Assembly (NCBI GenBank): GCA_902786975.1
Contig: CADAES010000025.1
Coordinates: forward strand, 1 to 42,533
DNA length: 42,533 bases
Direction of reading: 5' to 3'
Source: an uncultured Ruminococcus sp.
GTDB taxonomy: Bacteria > Bacillota > Clostridia > Oscillospirales > Ruminococcaceae
Both the position numbers and the translations under genes were made by a program. The notes below the pieces were generated by a model. It had not been told where the DNA came from. It did not search any database and was given only the letters and a program-made list of their open reading frames with translations. Below are positions 23,809-32,819 of the stretch, one piece after another (within the stretch, counting starts at the first letter, position 1; the number at the start of each line of letters is the position of its first letter).

Positions 23809-25149
23809 TTACTTGTATGTTGCAAGTGCTGTGTTGTAAATGTCCTCTATCACTCTCAGTCCGCCTGTGTAGCCGACATAGTTGGTTGTCAGCACTATGC
23901 GGTAAGGCGTAGGACAAGCGATAGAAACAAAGTCTGCATCTATCTCGGCTGCAAGCTCCTTGTCCCAGCCGCTGCCGAGGATAAGTCCTCTGCCCTTATG
24001 GTCAAGACCTCTGATGATGTCCTGCATTGCGCCCGCATCGGGGTCAAAGTAGACAGGTATCTCACGCTTATCTGAGGTCGCCTTGATGTCGTCAGCTATC
24101 TGCTGCTGATACTTAGCGGGGACGTTGTCAACGATGAACTGCTCCTTGGGGACAAGACCTGTCTCGTGAAGCAGGAACTTAGTCAATCCTGTGACGTAGC
24201 CTGCGTCATGCAGGATATGCACATAGCTCGGCAGACCGTAACGGAATTCAAGCAGGAAGGTAGCGAGGTTGTCAAGCTCCTCGTAATATGCCTTCTCCTC
24301 CTCGGCGATGAAAGCTCTTGCCTTTTTCTCGTCAATCTCTGCGCCTTGTTCAAGTGCAAAATCGACTAGGCCGCTGAGGAACTTAGTCGTCTCGTTCGCA
24401 CCGATAGGCAGATATCCGAATTTGAAATACGGCTGACCGTAGCGGCGCTGGAGATTCTTAACGATAGGCTCGCCGTACCATGGCGAAACGAACACGTTGA
24501 AATTCGCCTTGGGTATAGTCTGCCATTCCTTTACGCCGCCGCTGTGAGGACCGAAAAGAATGTTGACTTTCAGGCCAAGACCCTCGAGCAGTCTTTTGTA
24601 CTCTTTGAGATTGCCTTTCCAGAACTGGTCCTGATAAGGTATCGATGCTATGACGTTGACGAGGTTCTTTTCGCTGCGTGACGGGTTTTCCTCCTCAAAG
24701 CGGCTCACATACTGGTCGATTATCGCATTGACAACAGCCGAGTGTGAAACGTAGTTGTTGGACTTGAAGCCCGAGGTCTCAACGTGGACTATCGGCCTGT
24801 CCTCTTCATAAAGGAATTCATCGGTAACGCTCGCAACGTCGTCACCCACGATGCCTGCGGTACAGCCCGTTACAACGACCTGAAGATCGGTGTCAAGGAC
24901 CTTGTATGTATTTTTGATTATATTGCGCAGTCTGTCTGTGCCGCCGAAAACTACCTCTTTCTCGCTGAAATTGGTACAGGGTGCGGTCTCGCCGCCCGCA
25001 TAGCCTGCCGAGCGCTCAAAAAAGCCTTTTATCATAACGCCGCAGCCGGGTCCCGAATGAAGTATCGGCACAGCACGGGGTATCGCCACCACCGTCTGCA
25101 AAGCGCCTATCGCACAGGTATAGCGCTCCTGTTCAATCAATCCTGCCAT
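23809..25149 (-). CDS. Nitrogenase-like reductase beta subunit (NifK/MarK-like)
   Basis: This 446-aa nitrogenase component 1 protein has P-cluster-type cysteines at Cys12 (ERYTCAIGALQ), Cys36 (LHSGPGCGVM) and Cys96 (VTGCTAGIVGDDV). It is shorter than nitrogenase NifK (about 520 aa) because it begins almost at the first ligand and lacks the long N-terminal extension that wraps around NifD. That is a feature of nitrogenase-like group IV and methylthio-alkane-reductase proteins. It starts 12 bases after the nifD-like stop. Expected role: partner in an alpha2-beta2 reductase that receives electrons from the nifH-like protein. Substrate is inferred from the sulfur-gene neighbourhood, not proven. 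Confidence 0.9.
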   Translation of the reverse strand: MAGLIEQERYTCAIGALQTVVAIPRAVPILHSGPGCGVMIKGFFERSAGYAGGETAPCTNFSEKEVVFGGTDRLRNIIKNTYKVLDTDLQVVVTGCTAGIVGDDVASVTDEFLYEEDRPIVHVETSGFKSNNYVSHSAVVNAIIDQYVSRFEEENPSRSEKNLVNVIASIPYQDQFWKGNLKEYKRLLEGLGLKVNILFGPHSGGVKEWQTIPKANFNVFVSPWYGEPIVKNLQRRYGQPYFKFGYLPIGANETTKFLSGLVDFALEQGAEIDEKKARAFIAEEEKAYYEELDNLATFLLEFRYGLPSYVHILHDAGYVTGLTKFLLHETGLVPKEQFIVDNVPAKYQQQIADDIKATSDKREIPVYFDPDAGAMQDIIRGLDHKGRGLILGSGWDKELAAEIDADFVSIACPTPYRIVLTTNYVGYTGGLRVIEDIYNTALATYK

Positions 25150-25161
25150 TTCTATTCTCCT

Positions 25162-26628
25162 TTACTTTCCCAAGAATGTATACGGCTCCTGTTCAAGCCA
25201 CCATTTTGTATACGGGTTTGACGAGTGCTTTGCGAGGTTCTTTACAAACTCGTCGTTCTCGATAGTTTCAAGTATGCGCTCGCCGTAGTTCACAAGTCCC
25301 TCGTAGCCCATTCCGAAATGCTCGTCACCGACAAGCAGAGACGGGATACCGAGCTTTGCTCCCCACAGCGTCATGCCGCCGTGTCTTGCAAGAAGAATGT
25401 CGGGCTTGATGCGGTTGAGCACATTGACAAGTTCGAATTCCTGCTTGTTGCAGACGTTGTAATTGGGTACATCGCCGTAGTCCTCAACGGTATGTCTGAG
25501 CGTATCTGCCCTTTCGTCCTCGTTGTCGTACTGCGGATCGTGGTGGAAGATCGCCGCACCCTGCGGCTCCATTCCAAGCTCTTTGAGCAGTGCAAGCAGC
25601 GAGTGACCGTGCGATGCACCTGCGGTAACGTATGCGGTCCTGCCTTTGAGCTTTTCACGCAGAGCCTCGATCTTCGGCAGATACTCTTTCTTTTTGCGTG
25701 CAAGCAGCTCCTCGACCTCTTTTTCCTTGCCGAGCACCTGACCGAGCTCTCTGAACCAGCGGTCAGTCTGGGCGATGCCGTACGGCGGTGAGTTCCTTAT
25801 CTCGGGGACGCCGAACGACTGCTCCAGCGCTGCACCGAGATAGCTTCCCAGCGTCGAGCAAGCCTGTACGGTCAGCGCAGCCTCGCTTGAATAGCTCAGG
25901 CTGTCAACTGTTGAAAACGGAGTGATATAGTTCGGCTCGTAGCCAAGCTCTGCGAACCACTCACGGAAAATGTCGCTGCCCCAGAAGTTGATGACATTGA
26001 TGATGTTTCTCTTTTGTCTTGCAGGCTTGATTATCTTTCTTGCGATGCCGTGATAGCCTGCATCGAAGCCCGATGTCCACATCTTTGAACGGAAGCCCTC
26101 GCAGAAAACTGCGACAACGGGTATCCCGAGCTCTTTCTCTGCGGCGTTGGTCACGCTCTCGACATCGTCGCCTATGATACCTGCGGCACAGGTGGTTATG
26201 ACGAATATCGCCTTTGGCTTTGCTCTTTTGAACACCTCACGGATAGCGGATTCGAGCTTTTTTGCTCCGCCGTAGATAGTATCCTTTTCTTCGAGGTTCG
26301 TCGAAAAAATCTTTCTCTGTGTCGGGTGGTCCAGCTGACGCAGGTAAGCGTTTACACGGTATGTAAAAGCAAACTCGTGCAGACAGGTCGAGCAGCCCAC
26401 AGGACCGTGCGAGATGATCGCAGCGTCCTGTATGAGCGTCAGCGTACAAGCGGCATTTGATGTGCCGCAGCCCAGGCACTGACTGAATGAACGGTTTTTA
26501 TCTTTGAGCTTTGCGCAGCCCGAGCAGGCTGAAACAAGCTCCTTTGCAGTACCCTGAAAGCCTGTTATCGAGCCGAGGCGTATCTCTCTTATTTCCACCT
26601 CGGGTATATTCAAATTGACTTTACTCAT
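25162..26628 (-). CDS. Nitrogenase-like reductase alpha subunit (NifD/MarD-like)
   Basis: The 488-aa protein carries P-cluster-type Cys in FSQCLGCGTSNAAC (51/54/61), Cys79 (GPVGCSTC) and Cys147 (TTCAAGIIGDDVE). Cys257 (VQACSTLGSYLGAALEQ) aligns with the FeMo-co ligand Cys275 of nitrogenase. By hand alignment the catalytic stretch GVSQSLGHH of nitrogenase reads SKMWTSGFD here, so Gln191 becomes Trp184 and His195 becomes Phe188. The site of cofactor ligand His442 is Met440, with His437 nearby. Thus it can probably hold a large NifB-derived cluster but is unlikely to fix dinitrogen. Extra Cys35 and Cys38 (SACSGC) add an unusual CxxC at the N-terminus. It lies between the nifH-like and nifK-like genes. 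Confidence 0.9.
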   Translation of the reverse strand: MSKVNLNIPEVEIREIRLGSITGFQGTAKELVSACSGCAKLKDKNRSFSQCLGCGTSNAACTLTLIQDAAIISHGPVGCSTCLHEFAFTYRVNAYLRQLDHPTQRKIFSTNLEEKDTIYGGAKKLESAIREVFKRAKPKAIFVITTCAAGIIGDDVESVTNAAEKELGIPVVAVFCEGFRSKMWTSGFDAGYHGIARKIIKPARQKRNIINVINFWGSDIFREWFAELGYEPNYITPFSTVDSLSYSSEAALTVQACSTLGSYLGAALEQSFGVPEIRNSPPYGIAQTDRWFRELGQVLGKEKEVEELLARKKKEYLPKIEALREKLKGRTAYVTAGASHGHSLLALLKELGMEPQGAAIFHHDPQYDNEDERADTLRHTVEDYGDVPNYNVCNKQEFELVNVLNRIKPDILLARHGGMTLWGAKLGIPSLLVGDEHFGMGYEGLVNYGERILETIENDEFVKNLAKHSSNPYTKWWLEQEPYTFLGK

Positions 26629-26643
26629 AAAAGCACTCTCCTA

Positions 26644-27447
<804 letters not shown>

Positions 27448-27473
27448 TTACCTCCATATATTCATTCAAATTA

Positions 27474-28355
27474 TCAGCCATGTGAAAATGTATCTTGTCT
27501 TGACAGCCTTTGCAGGTCAACGTATATCCGGTCTCCGAAATCCTCGCCGCCGGGTATGCCGACCGCATCGGCACGACAGCGCTGACAGTGTCTGAAAACA
27601 TCGATATACTTTGACGCTCTGAGTATTGCTCTTTCCCGTTCCATACAGTCGGGTTCCCTGCTGTCTTTGAGCTTGTGCTGCGGTATCAGCGGTATGATGT
27701 TGTATATGCTCGCACCTGCCTCGGCAACGGTCTGTGCTATCGTCTCGATGTGCTCGGAGTTTATGTCGGGCACGAGCACGGTATTGACCTTCAGCGTGAT
27801 GCCTGCATCGCTGACGAGCTTGATGCCTTTGAGCTGCTGCTCAATAAGTATCCTGGCAGCAGGGACGCCTGTGATGTGCTGTCCGTGCCAATAGATGCCG
27901 TCGTTGAGCTGAGCCTCTATCTGCGGATCGACCGCATTGACCGTTACTGTCAGCGAGTCGATTCCGACATCAATGACCTCCTGTGCTTTTTCGGCAAGCA
28001 GAAGTCCGTTTGTGCTCATGCACTTTACAAGCTGCGGGAACTCTTTTTTGATAAGTCTGAACGTTTCGAGTGCGAACGGGCTTGCGAGCGTATCGCCCGG
28101 TCCTGCAATGCCTGCGACCTTTATATCCGGGCAGAACTCCAAGGCTCTGCGTATCGCATCTATTGCTTCCTGCGGTGTGATCACCGTTCTGCTCACGCCG
28201 GGTCTTACCTCGTAGCTGTTAAAGCTTCGCTCGCAGAATTTACACTCTATATTGCAGCTCGGACTTATCGGAAGATGTATTCGTCCGTTGTTGCTCTGTT
28301 CACCTCGGGCAAAGCAAGGGTGCTTTGTCGTCAGTTCTTCGTATGAGACAGCCAT
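27474..28355 (-). CDS. nifB: NifB-type radical SAM cofactor synthase
   Basis: The 293-aa protein is a compact NifB with only the radical SAM part, as in archaea and Clostridia. It opens with KHPCF, then GRIHLPISPSC-NIECKFC, in which Cys34, Cys38 and Cys41 form the CxxxCxxC SAM-cluster motif. It continues AGIAGPGD, STNGL and VTVNAVDP, and ends FRHCQRCRADAVG with Cys257 and Cys260, the C-terminal ligands of the auxiliary K clusters. NifB inserts carbide and fuses two 4Fe-4S units into the Fe8S9C NifB-co. Its presence beside nifHDK-like genes, without nifE or nifN, means the reductase probably uses NifB-co itself or a simple derivative. The start overlaps the nifX-like gene by 25 bases. Confidence 0.93.
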   Translation of the reverse strand: MAVSYEELTTKHPCFARGEQSNNGRIHLPISPSCNIECKFCERSFNSYEVRPGVSRTVITPQEAIDAIRRALEFCPDIKVAGIAGPGDTLASPFALETFRLIKKEFPQLVKCMSTNGLLLAEKAQEVIDVGIDSLTVTVNAVDPQIEAQLNDGIYWHGQHITGVPAARILIEQQLKGIKLVSDAGITLKVNTVLVPDINSEHIETIAQTVAEAGASIYNIIPLIPQHKLKDSREPDCMERERAILRASKYIDVFRHCQRCRADAVGIPGGEDFGDRIYVDLQRLSRQDTFSHG

Positions 28356-28702
28356 TTGTCAACCTCCCATTGTTTTTCTTCCATAAGCAGACATATCGCC
28401 TGCTCGATTTGAAGCGGCATCGGATACACGGCGATACCTTTTTGCGAAATGAAGTCCTGTGCGCCGTATCCCACACGCTGTGCAACTATCGCAGACACTC
28501 CGTCAAGTGTATCGAGTATCGCATCAAATGCGGAAAGCTCGTGTCCGCCGCCTTTGCAGGCAGGCCTAACATCACGGTATCCCGTAATGTCGCAATCCTC
28601 TTTTTCGGTATCGAGCTGCGCTATATAGAATCTTTCGGCAGCTCCGAAATGCCTGTCGATGTTTATACCGTCGGAGCTTGCAAATGCTATCAGATATTTC
28701 AT
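28331..28702 (-). CDS. NifX/NafY-type cofactor-binding protein, proximal copy
   Basis: The 123-aa protein is another dinitrogenase cofactor-biosynthesis domain: KYLIAFASSDGINIDRHFG at the N-terminus, GGHELSAFDAIL in the middle, VGYGAQDFISQKGIAVYPM near the end, then a short helical tail. It overlaps nifB by 25 bases, so NifB and this protein are made together, fitting a carrier that takes NifB-co from its maker. It follows mccA by ten bases. Confidence 0.88.
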   Translation of the reverse strand: MKYLIAFASSDGINIDRHFGAAERFYIAQLDTEKEDCDITGYRDVRPACKGGGHELSAFDAILDTLDGVSAIVAQRVGYGAQDFISQKGIAVYPMPLQIEQAICLLMEEKQWEVDKWLSHTKN

Positions 28703-28712
28703 TTTATCACCG

Positions 28713-29621
28713 TTATCCGAACAATCCCGTACTGAAATACCTGTCGCCTCTGTCGGGGAACACCACGACTATATTGCCTTTATCCAGAGTCTTTGCAAGC
28801 TTCAGGGCTGCCGCCATTGCAGCGCCCGATGACGAGCCTGCGATGATGCCCTCGTTCCTTGCAAGGTCACGCACGGTTGAGAATGCCTCATCGTCGTTGA
28901 CCTTTATGACTTTGTCAACAAGGTCTATATCCATTGTATCGGGAATGAAATCGTTTCCTATGCCTTCAATATTGTAATCAAAATGCTCTCCGCCGCCGAT
29001 GGTCGAGCCCTCGGGATCTGCAAGCACGCCCTGAACATTTTTGTCCTGCTCCTTTAAGTATCTGACGATACCCGTGTATGTGCCGCCGCTTCCTGCGCCG
29101 GCAACAAGGTGTGTGACCCTGCCGCCGATATCCTCCCAGATCTCTTTGCCTGTCGTTTCATAATGTGCAAGCGGATTGTTGGGATTTTTGAACTGCTCCA
29201 GCGAGATCGAACCGGGTATCTGCGCTTTCAGCTCCTCTGCCTTTCTCACTGCGCCGAGCATTCCCTCGGCTCTCGGAGTGTTTATGACCTCCGCACCGAG
29301 CGCACGCATCAGCGCCTGCTTTTCTGCGGAGAATTTTGTCGGGACGGTAAAGATCACTCTGTAGCCTTTTCCAAGTGCTGCGAATGCGATGCCCAGACCT
29401 GTGTTACCTGCGGTAGCTTCGATTATCGTGCCGCCTTTTTTAAGTCTTCCCTCTTTTTCAGCAGCAGCTATCATATACTCGCCGATGCGGTCCTTGACGC
29501 TGCCGGAAGGGTTATACATTTCAAGTTTAGCGTAAATATGTACATCGGGGGATACCCCCATATTTACAAGCTCGACCAGCGGAGTCCTGCCGATGAGCTT
29601 ATGCATATTTTCATACAGCAT
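28713..29621 (-). CDS. mccA: MccA-type cystathionine beta-synthase (reverse transsulfuration)
   Basis: The 302-aa PLP enzyme belongs to the cysteine-synthase fold but follows MccA (YrhA) of Bacillus closely: NPSGSVKDR with PLP Lys43, IIEATAGNTGLGIA in place of the TSGNTG of CysK, VPTKFSAEKQALMRALGAE, PLAHYETTGKEIW, GAGSGGTYTG and ADPEGSTIGGGEH. MccA makes cystathionine from homocysteine and O-acetylserine, the first step of turning methionine sulfur into cysteine. It is 11 bases downstream of mccB and 10 upstream of the nifX-like gene, so reverse transsulfuration and the nitrogenase-like reductase share one transcript. Confidence 0.9.
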   Translation of the reverse strand: MLYENMHKLIGRTPLVELVNMGVSPDVHIYAKLEMYNPSGSVKDRIGEYMIAAAEKEGRLKKGGTIIEATAGNTGLGIAFAALGKGYRVIFTVPTKFSAEKQALMRALGAEVINTPRAEGMLGAVRKAEELKAQIPGSISLEQFKNPNNPLAHYETTGKEIWEDIGGRVTHLVAGAGSGGTYTGIVRYLKEQDKNVQGVLADPEGSTIGGGEHFDYNIEGIGNDFIPDTMDIDLVDKVIKVNDDEAFSTVRDLARNEGIIAGSSSGAAMAAALKLAKTLDKGNIVVVFPDRGDRYFSTGLFG

Positions 29622-29632
29622 TTCTGTTTACC

Positions 29633-30787
29633 TCACTGTTTGCTTTTTTCGATCGCCTGTTCGATGTCCGCAAGAATATCGTCAATATCCTCGATACCTA
29701 TCGAAAGTCTGATAAGTCCGTCGGTGATACCGACCTTTTTGCGTATCTCCTCAGGTATTGATGCGTGTGTCATTGTAGAAGGGTGGCAAACGAGCGATTC
29801 AACTCCGCCGAGGCTTTCCGCAAGCGTTACAAGCTGCAGGCTCTCAAAGAACTTTTCAATATCATAGCCGTCTTTAAGCTCAAACGATATCATCACGCCG
29901 CCGTTCTTTGCCTGTTTTGTGTTGACCTCGTAGCCTTTGTCGGTCGTAAGTCCGGGGTAATGCACGCTCTTTACTGCGCTGTGTTCGGAAAGGAATTTTG
30001 CGGCAGCCTCTGCATTTGCAACGTGTCTGTCGAGCCTGACGCCGAGCGTCTTAATGCCTCTGATGAGCAAAAAGCTGTCAAACGGCGGGAGCACTCCGCC
30101 TGTTGAATTCTGTATGAACGCAAGCTTTTCTGCAAGCTCCTTTGTCTTAGCTATTGCCAGTCCTGCAACGACGTCGCTGTGTCCGCCGAGATACTTTGTT
30201 GCGCTGTGTACCACGATATCAGCGCCAAGCTCTATCGGTCTTTGCAGGTAAGGTGTCATAAATGTATTATCAACTATCACAAGCAAGCCGTGCTTGTGTG
30301 CGATCTCTGCGATCTTTCTGATGTCGGTGACCGTCATCAGCGGGTTTGCCGGGCTTTCGAGCAGAACTGCCTTAACATCGCTCGTTATATCCTTTTCAAA
30401 AGACCCGGGGTCTTCGGTATCGGAAATGGTGTAATTGATATCAAAATGGTCAAACACGTTGTTGAGCAGTCTGAATGTTCCGCCATAGACGTTTGACGAA
30501 ATGAGAACTCTGTCGCCCGAATGAAGCAGGCTCAGCACTGCCGTTTCGGCGGCGAGACCGCTTGCGAATGCAAAGCCCGCATAGCCGCCTTCCAGCTCTG
30601 CTATCAGCTTTTCAAGTGCCTCTCTGGTCGGGTTGCCTGTTCTTGAATACTCGTATCCTCTCATCTTTCCAAGGCCGTCCTGTTTGAATGTTGAGGTCTG
30701 GTAGATCGGGATATTGACCGCACCCGTGCGCTCGTCTATCGGGATACCGCCGTGGATCAATGCTGTATCAATGCTTTTGTAACTCAT
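29633..30787 (-). CDS. mccB: MccB-type cystathionine gamma-lyase
   Basis: The 384-aa Cys/Met-metabolism PLP enzyme matches MccB: IHGGIPIDERTGAVNIPIYQ, GYEYSRTGNPTREALE, VYGGTFRLLN, SPANPLMTVTDI, VDNTFMTPYLQRPI, HSATKYLGGHSD with PLP Lys198, and THASIPEEIRKKVGITDGL. It would split cystathionine to cysteine, 2-oxobutyrate and ammonia, and can often also act on homocysteine. It is the first gene of the reductase operon, behind the LacI-type palindromes. A cystathionine gamma-synthase role cannot be excluded, but pairing with mccA favours the lyase. Confidence 0.9.
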   Translation of the reverse strand: MSYKSIDTALIHGGIPIDERTGAVNIPIYQTSTFKQDGLGKMRGYEYSRTGNPTREALEKLIAELEGGYAGFAFASGLAAETAVLSLLHSGDRVLISSNVYGGTFRLLNNVFDHFDINYTISDTEDPGSFEKDITSDVKAVLLESPANPLMTVTDIRKIAEIAHKHGLLVIVDNTFMTPYLQRPIELGADIVVHSATKYLGGHSDVVAGLAIAKTKELAEKLAFIQNSTGGVLPPFDSFLLIRGIKTLGVRLDRHVANAEAAAKFLSEHSAVKSVHYPGLTTDKGYEVNTKQAKNGGVMISFELKDGYDIEKFFESLQLVTLAESLGGVESLVCHPSTMTHASIPEEIRKKVGITDGLIRLSIGIEDIDDILADIEQAIEKSKQ

Positions 30788-30840
30788 AAATATCTTTCCT
30801 TTCGCCTTTCATATATTTCCTATCTATTTGGTATGATATT

Positions 30841-30869
30841 ATTTTAAATGAAAACTCCGAACAAGTCAA
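30841..30869 (-). promoter_or_regulatory. Promoter of the mccB-nif-like operon
   Basis: On the minus strand TTGACT (30869-30864) and TAAAAT (30846-30841) are 17 bases apart. The operator at 30879-30894 ends nine bases upstream of the -35 box. Confidence 0.8.
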
Positions 30870-30878
30870 CCGCAATAT

Positions 30879-30894
30879 GTGATAACGTTATCAC
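30879..30894. promoter_or_regulatory. LacI-family operator A, perfect palindrome
   Basis: GTGATAACGTTATCAC is a perfect 16-base dyad with the central CG typical of LacI/GalR operators. It lies directly upstream of the -35 box of the reductase operon, with nine bases between. Confidence 0.85.
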
Positions 30895-30991
30895 GGCGTT
30901 CTTCTCACCGCCGAAAACATACCCATATCAGCGTGATTATCCGAAGTAAAAGTAACCCAAATGTTAAATCAAAATTAATCCGCACTGCTTT

Positions 30992-31007
30992 GTGACAACG
31001 TTATCAC
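30992..31007. promoter_or_regulatory. LacI-family operator B
   Basis: GTGACAACGTTATCAC differs from operator A by one base. Its centre is 113 bases upstream of that of A, which could allow looping. Confidence 0.8.
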
Positions 31008-31068
31008 CTCTTTTACAGGGCATTTCCTGCTGTTTCCCAAGTATGCCTCAGGTTTTATCCCGGTTTCG

Positions 31069-31084
31069 GTGATAACGTTATCAA
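31069..31084. promoter_or_regulatory. LacI-family operator C
   Basis: GTGATAACGTTATCAA differs from operator A only in the last base. Its centre is 77 bases from that of B and it lies 15 bases after the LacI-family gene ends. Confidence 0.8.
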
Positions 31085-31099
31085 ACGCAGCATCATATC

Positions 31100-32173
31100 T
31101 CATATATAGTATTCAGGTTCGGTCATTTCGCTGTAATTACGGCAGCTTTCACGTATTATCAGCGTGCCTTCAAGCTCAAGTCGTGAAACGATCTTATGAC
31201 CGCCTCTGATCCTGTCAAGCAGCAGCATAAGTGCAAACCTGACCATATCAAACTTCGGCAATGAGATCGTTGTCAGCATAGGTCGGGTATACTGCCCTGC
31301 GTCGATGTCGTCGCTTGAAATCACCGAGGGCATATACAGCTTTTGTCTGCGCTTTCCGAAGCCTTTTATCAAGCCTATAGCAAGTATATCGTTTGCACAG
31401 TAGATACCTGTCGGCGGATCGGGTAGATTTTTGAAATACTCATATGCGATAAGCCCATTCTGTTCGTTGGGCGTGGTATCAAAAACATAGTCAAGATCGG
31501 GTGCAAGATGCAGATCGGCAAGTGCAGCCTGATAGCCGGTAAAGCGGGATTCATTGTGACAGTCACCGACATAGCCTATCTTTGTGTGTCCCAGCCTTGC
31601 AAGGTAAGCGACTGCATCACGGGCTATCCTGCTGCCGTCACAAAGCACCTCATCGACCTCATAGTTAGTCGAATTTCGGTTTATGGAAACTATATTCTTT
31701 TCCCTGATCTTTAATGCCCGCAAAGCCCGCCTTGTGACCTTTCCGATTATAATAAGTCCGTCTGACTTTCGTTCGCTGCCCTGATACAAGCTGTCTATTA
31801 TTGAGGCAAGATTATCTGCTCTGCTTGCTTTTTCGTCTGAAAACTCAGCGTTATGCCACACGTTTGAGATAATACAGCCGCTGTTGCGCAGCTCCTTTTC
31901 AAGCAGCATCAGCAGTTCGTCATAAAACGGATCGGCTGCCTCGTTGGCAAATCTTGTGAGCAGTATATTTATGCTGTATATCTCATCACCTCTGCCGTCA
32001 CCCGATTTGAGTTTTCTGGCATTCGCATTGGGGATATAGTTTATCTTCCGTGCTGCTTCAAGCACTCGCCTGCGTATATCCTCGCTGGAGCATTTATGCT
32101 TGGGATCGTTGAGTATCCTGCCTACCGTTGACACGGAAACCCCTGTCATCTGAGCTATTTCTTTTAGTGACAC
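31100..32173 (-). CDS. LacI-family regulator of the organosulfur regulon
   Basis: The 357-aa protein has a LacI helix-turn-helix at the N-terminus (SLKEIAQMTGVSVSTVGRIL, then a hinge ending YIPNANARKLKSG) and a periplasmic-binding-protein-like effector domain (GLIIIGKVTR, RLGHTKIGYVGD, TGIYCANDILAIGLIKGFG). The start is a GTG at 32173 behind AAAGGAGG. Three near-identical palindromes lie right after its end in front of mccB, and a related set lies before metY2, so it very likely controls both. Operators upstream of the -35 boxes rather than over them leave open whether it activates or represses. The effector may be a sulfur metabolite, but the LacI fold more often binds sugars or nucleosides, so a ribosyl-type thioether is possible (inference). 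Confidence 0.9.
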   Translation of the reverse strand: MSLKEIAQMTGVSVSTVGRILNDPKHKCSSEDIRRRVLEAARKINYIPNANARKLKSGDGRGDEIYSINILLTRFANEAADPFYDELLMLLEKELRNSGCIISNVWHNAEFSDEKASRADNLASIIDSLYQGSERKSDGLIIIGKVTRRALRALKIREKNIVSINRNSTNYEVDEVLCDGSRIARDAVAYLARLGHTKIGYVGDCHNESRFTGYQAALADLHLAPDLDYVFDTTPNEQNGLIAYEYFKNLPDPPTGIYCANDILAIGLIKGFGKRRQKLYMPSVISSDDIDAGQYTRPMLTTISLPKFDMVRFALMLLLDRIRGGHKIVSRLELEGTLIIRESCRNYSEMTEPEYYI

Positions 32174-32220
32174 AGCTGTCGCCTCCTTTCAACATAGTTT
32201 TCATATCAGATTACTATGAT

Positions 32221-32249
32221 ATAGTATCACAAACATTTCGCTCTGTCAA
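32221..32249 (-). promoter_or_regulatory. Promoter of the LacI-family gene
   Basis: Minus strand TTGACA (32249-32244) and TACTAT (32226-32221) are separated by 17 bases. No GTGATAACGTTATCAC-like site lies here, so strong autoregulation from this promoter is not indicated. Confidence 0.75.
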
Positions 32250-32278
32250 TGACATAATTGTTAACTTTCTTGCACATA

Positions 32279-32318
32279 AAAAGACCTCACTTGCATTTGT
32301 TTTGCAAGCAAGATCTTT
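32279..32318 (-). terminator. Terminator of the metY2-transporter-GNAT transcript
   Basis: On the minus strand AAAGATCTTGCTTGCA pairs with TGCAAGTGAGGTCTTT, with a small bulge and wobble pairs, around AAACAAA, followed by TTTTTA. It begins 13 bases after the GNAT stop. Confidence 0.85.
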
Positions 32319-32330
32319 CACACCGCTGTT

Positions 32331-32819
32331 TTAAAGCATCCTTCGCATCTGATACCAGCGGACTCCGCCGATAACAGACGCATTAGTTACGCCCTCGCTG
32401 ACGAACCCGAATTTCTCATAATACTTTATGAGCTGCTGTTTGCAGGTGAGCACAACACCCTTTCTGCCCTCGGACTTCGCATTTCTTATGAACTCCTTGA
32501 GCAGCCTTTGTGCAAAGCCTCTCTGGCGGTAATCTGGCAGCGTACACAGTCCGAACACCATCTGCCATTTGCCGTTTTCATCGTGCAGGGATGATACAGC
32601 GTACATCTCGTCGGTAAGGTCGGATATGTCTGTCGTGAAGCCGTCGATGAATGATACTATCTTTCCGTAATCGTCGCTCATAACAAGAAAGTGATTGGGA
32701 AAATCCGTGAGCCTCTCTCTGAATACCTCTTTGCCGGCAGCCTGCTCCGGCGGAAAACAGACGCTTTCTATTCTTGCTATCTCGTCAAGATCTGCAAGCT
32801 TTGCTTTTCTTATGTTCAT
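32331..32819 (-). CDS. GNAT-family N-acetyltransferase
   Basis: The 162-aa protein has a GNAT fold: N-terminal IRKAKLADLDEIARIESVCF, a central FGLCTLPDYRQRGFAQRLLKEF holding the acetyl-CoA pyrophosphate loop (Q/RxxGxA-type), and the C-terminal LIKYYEKFGFVSEG strand-helix. The acceptor is unknown; the overall look is that of amine or peptide acetyltransferases. It overlaps the upstream ABC ATPase gene by four bases and ends the long transcript. A link to the sulfur genes is by position only. Confidence 0.85.
   Translation of the reverse strand: MNIRKAKLADLDEIARIESVCFPPEQAAGKEVFRERLTDFPNHFLVMSDDYGKIVSFIDGFTTDISDLTDEMYAVSSLHDENGKWQMVFGLCTLPDYRQRGFAQRLLKEFIRNAKSEGRKGVVLTCKQQLIKYYEKFGFVSEGVTNASVIGGVRWYQMRRML

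Noticed and set aside
30879-31084. Plain CcpA cre sites
   Set aside because: They fit a loose cre pattern, but near-perfect 16-base symmetry, clustering next to a LacI-family gene and identical promoter spacing at two sulfur operons favour a dedicated regulator. CcpA input is not excluded.
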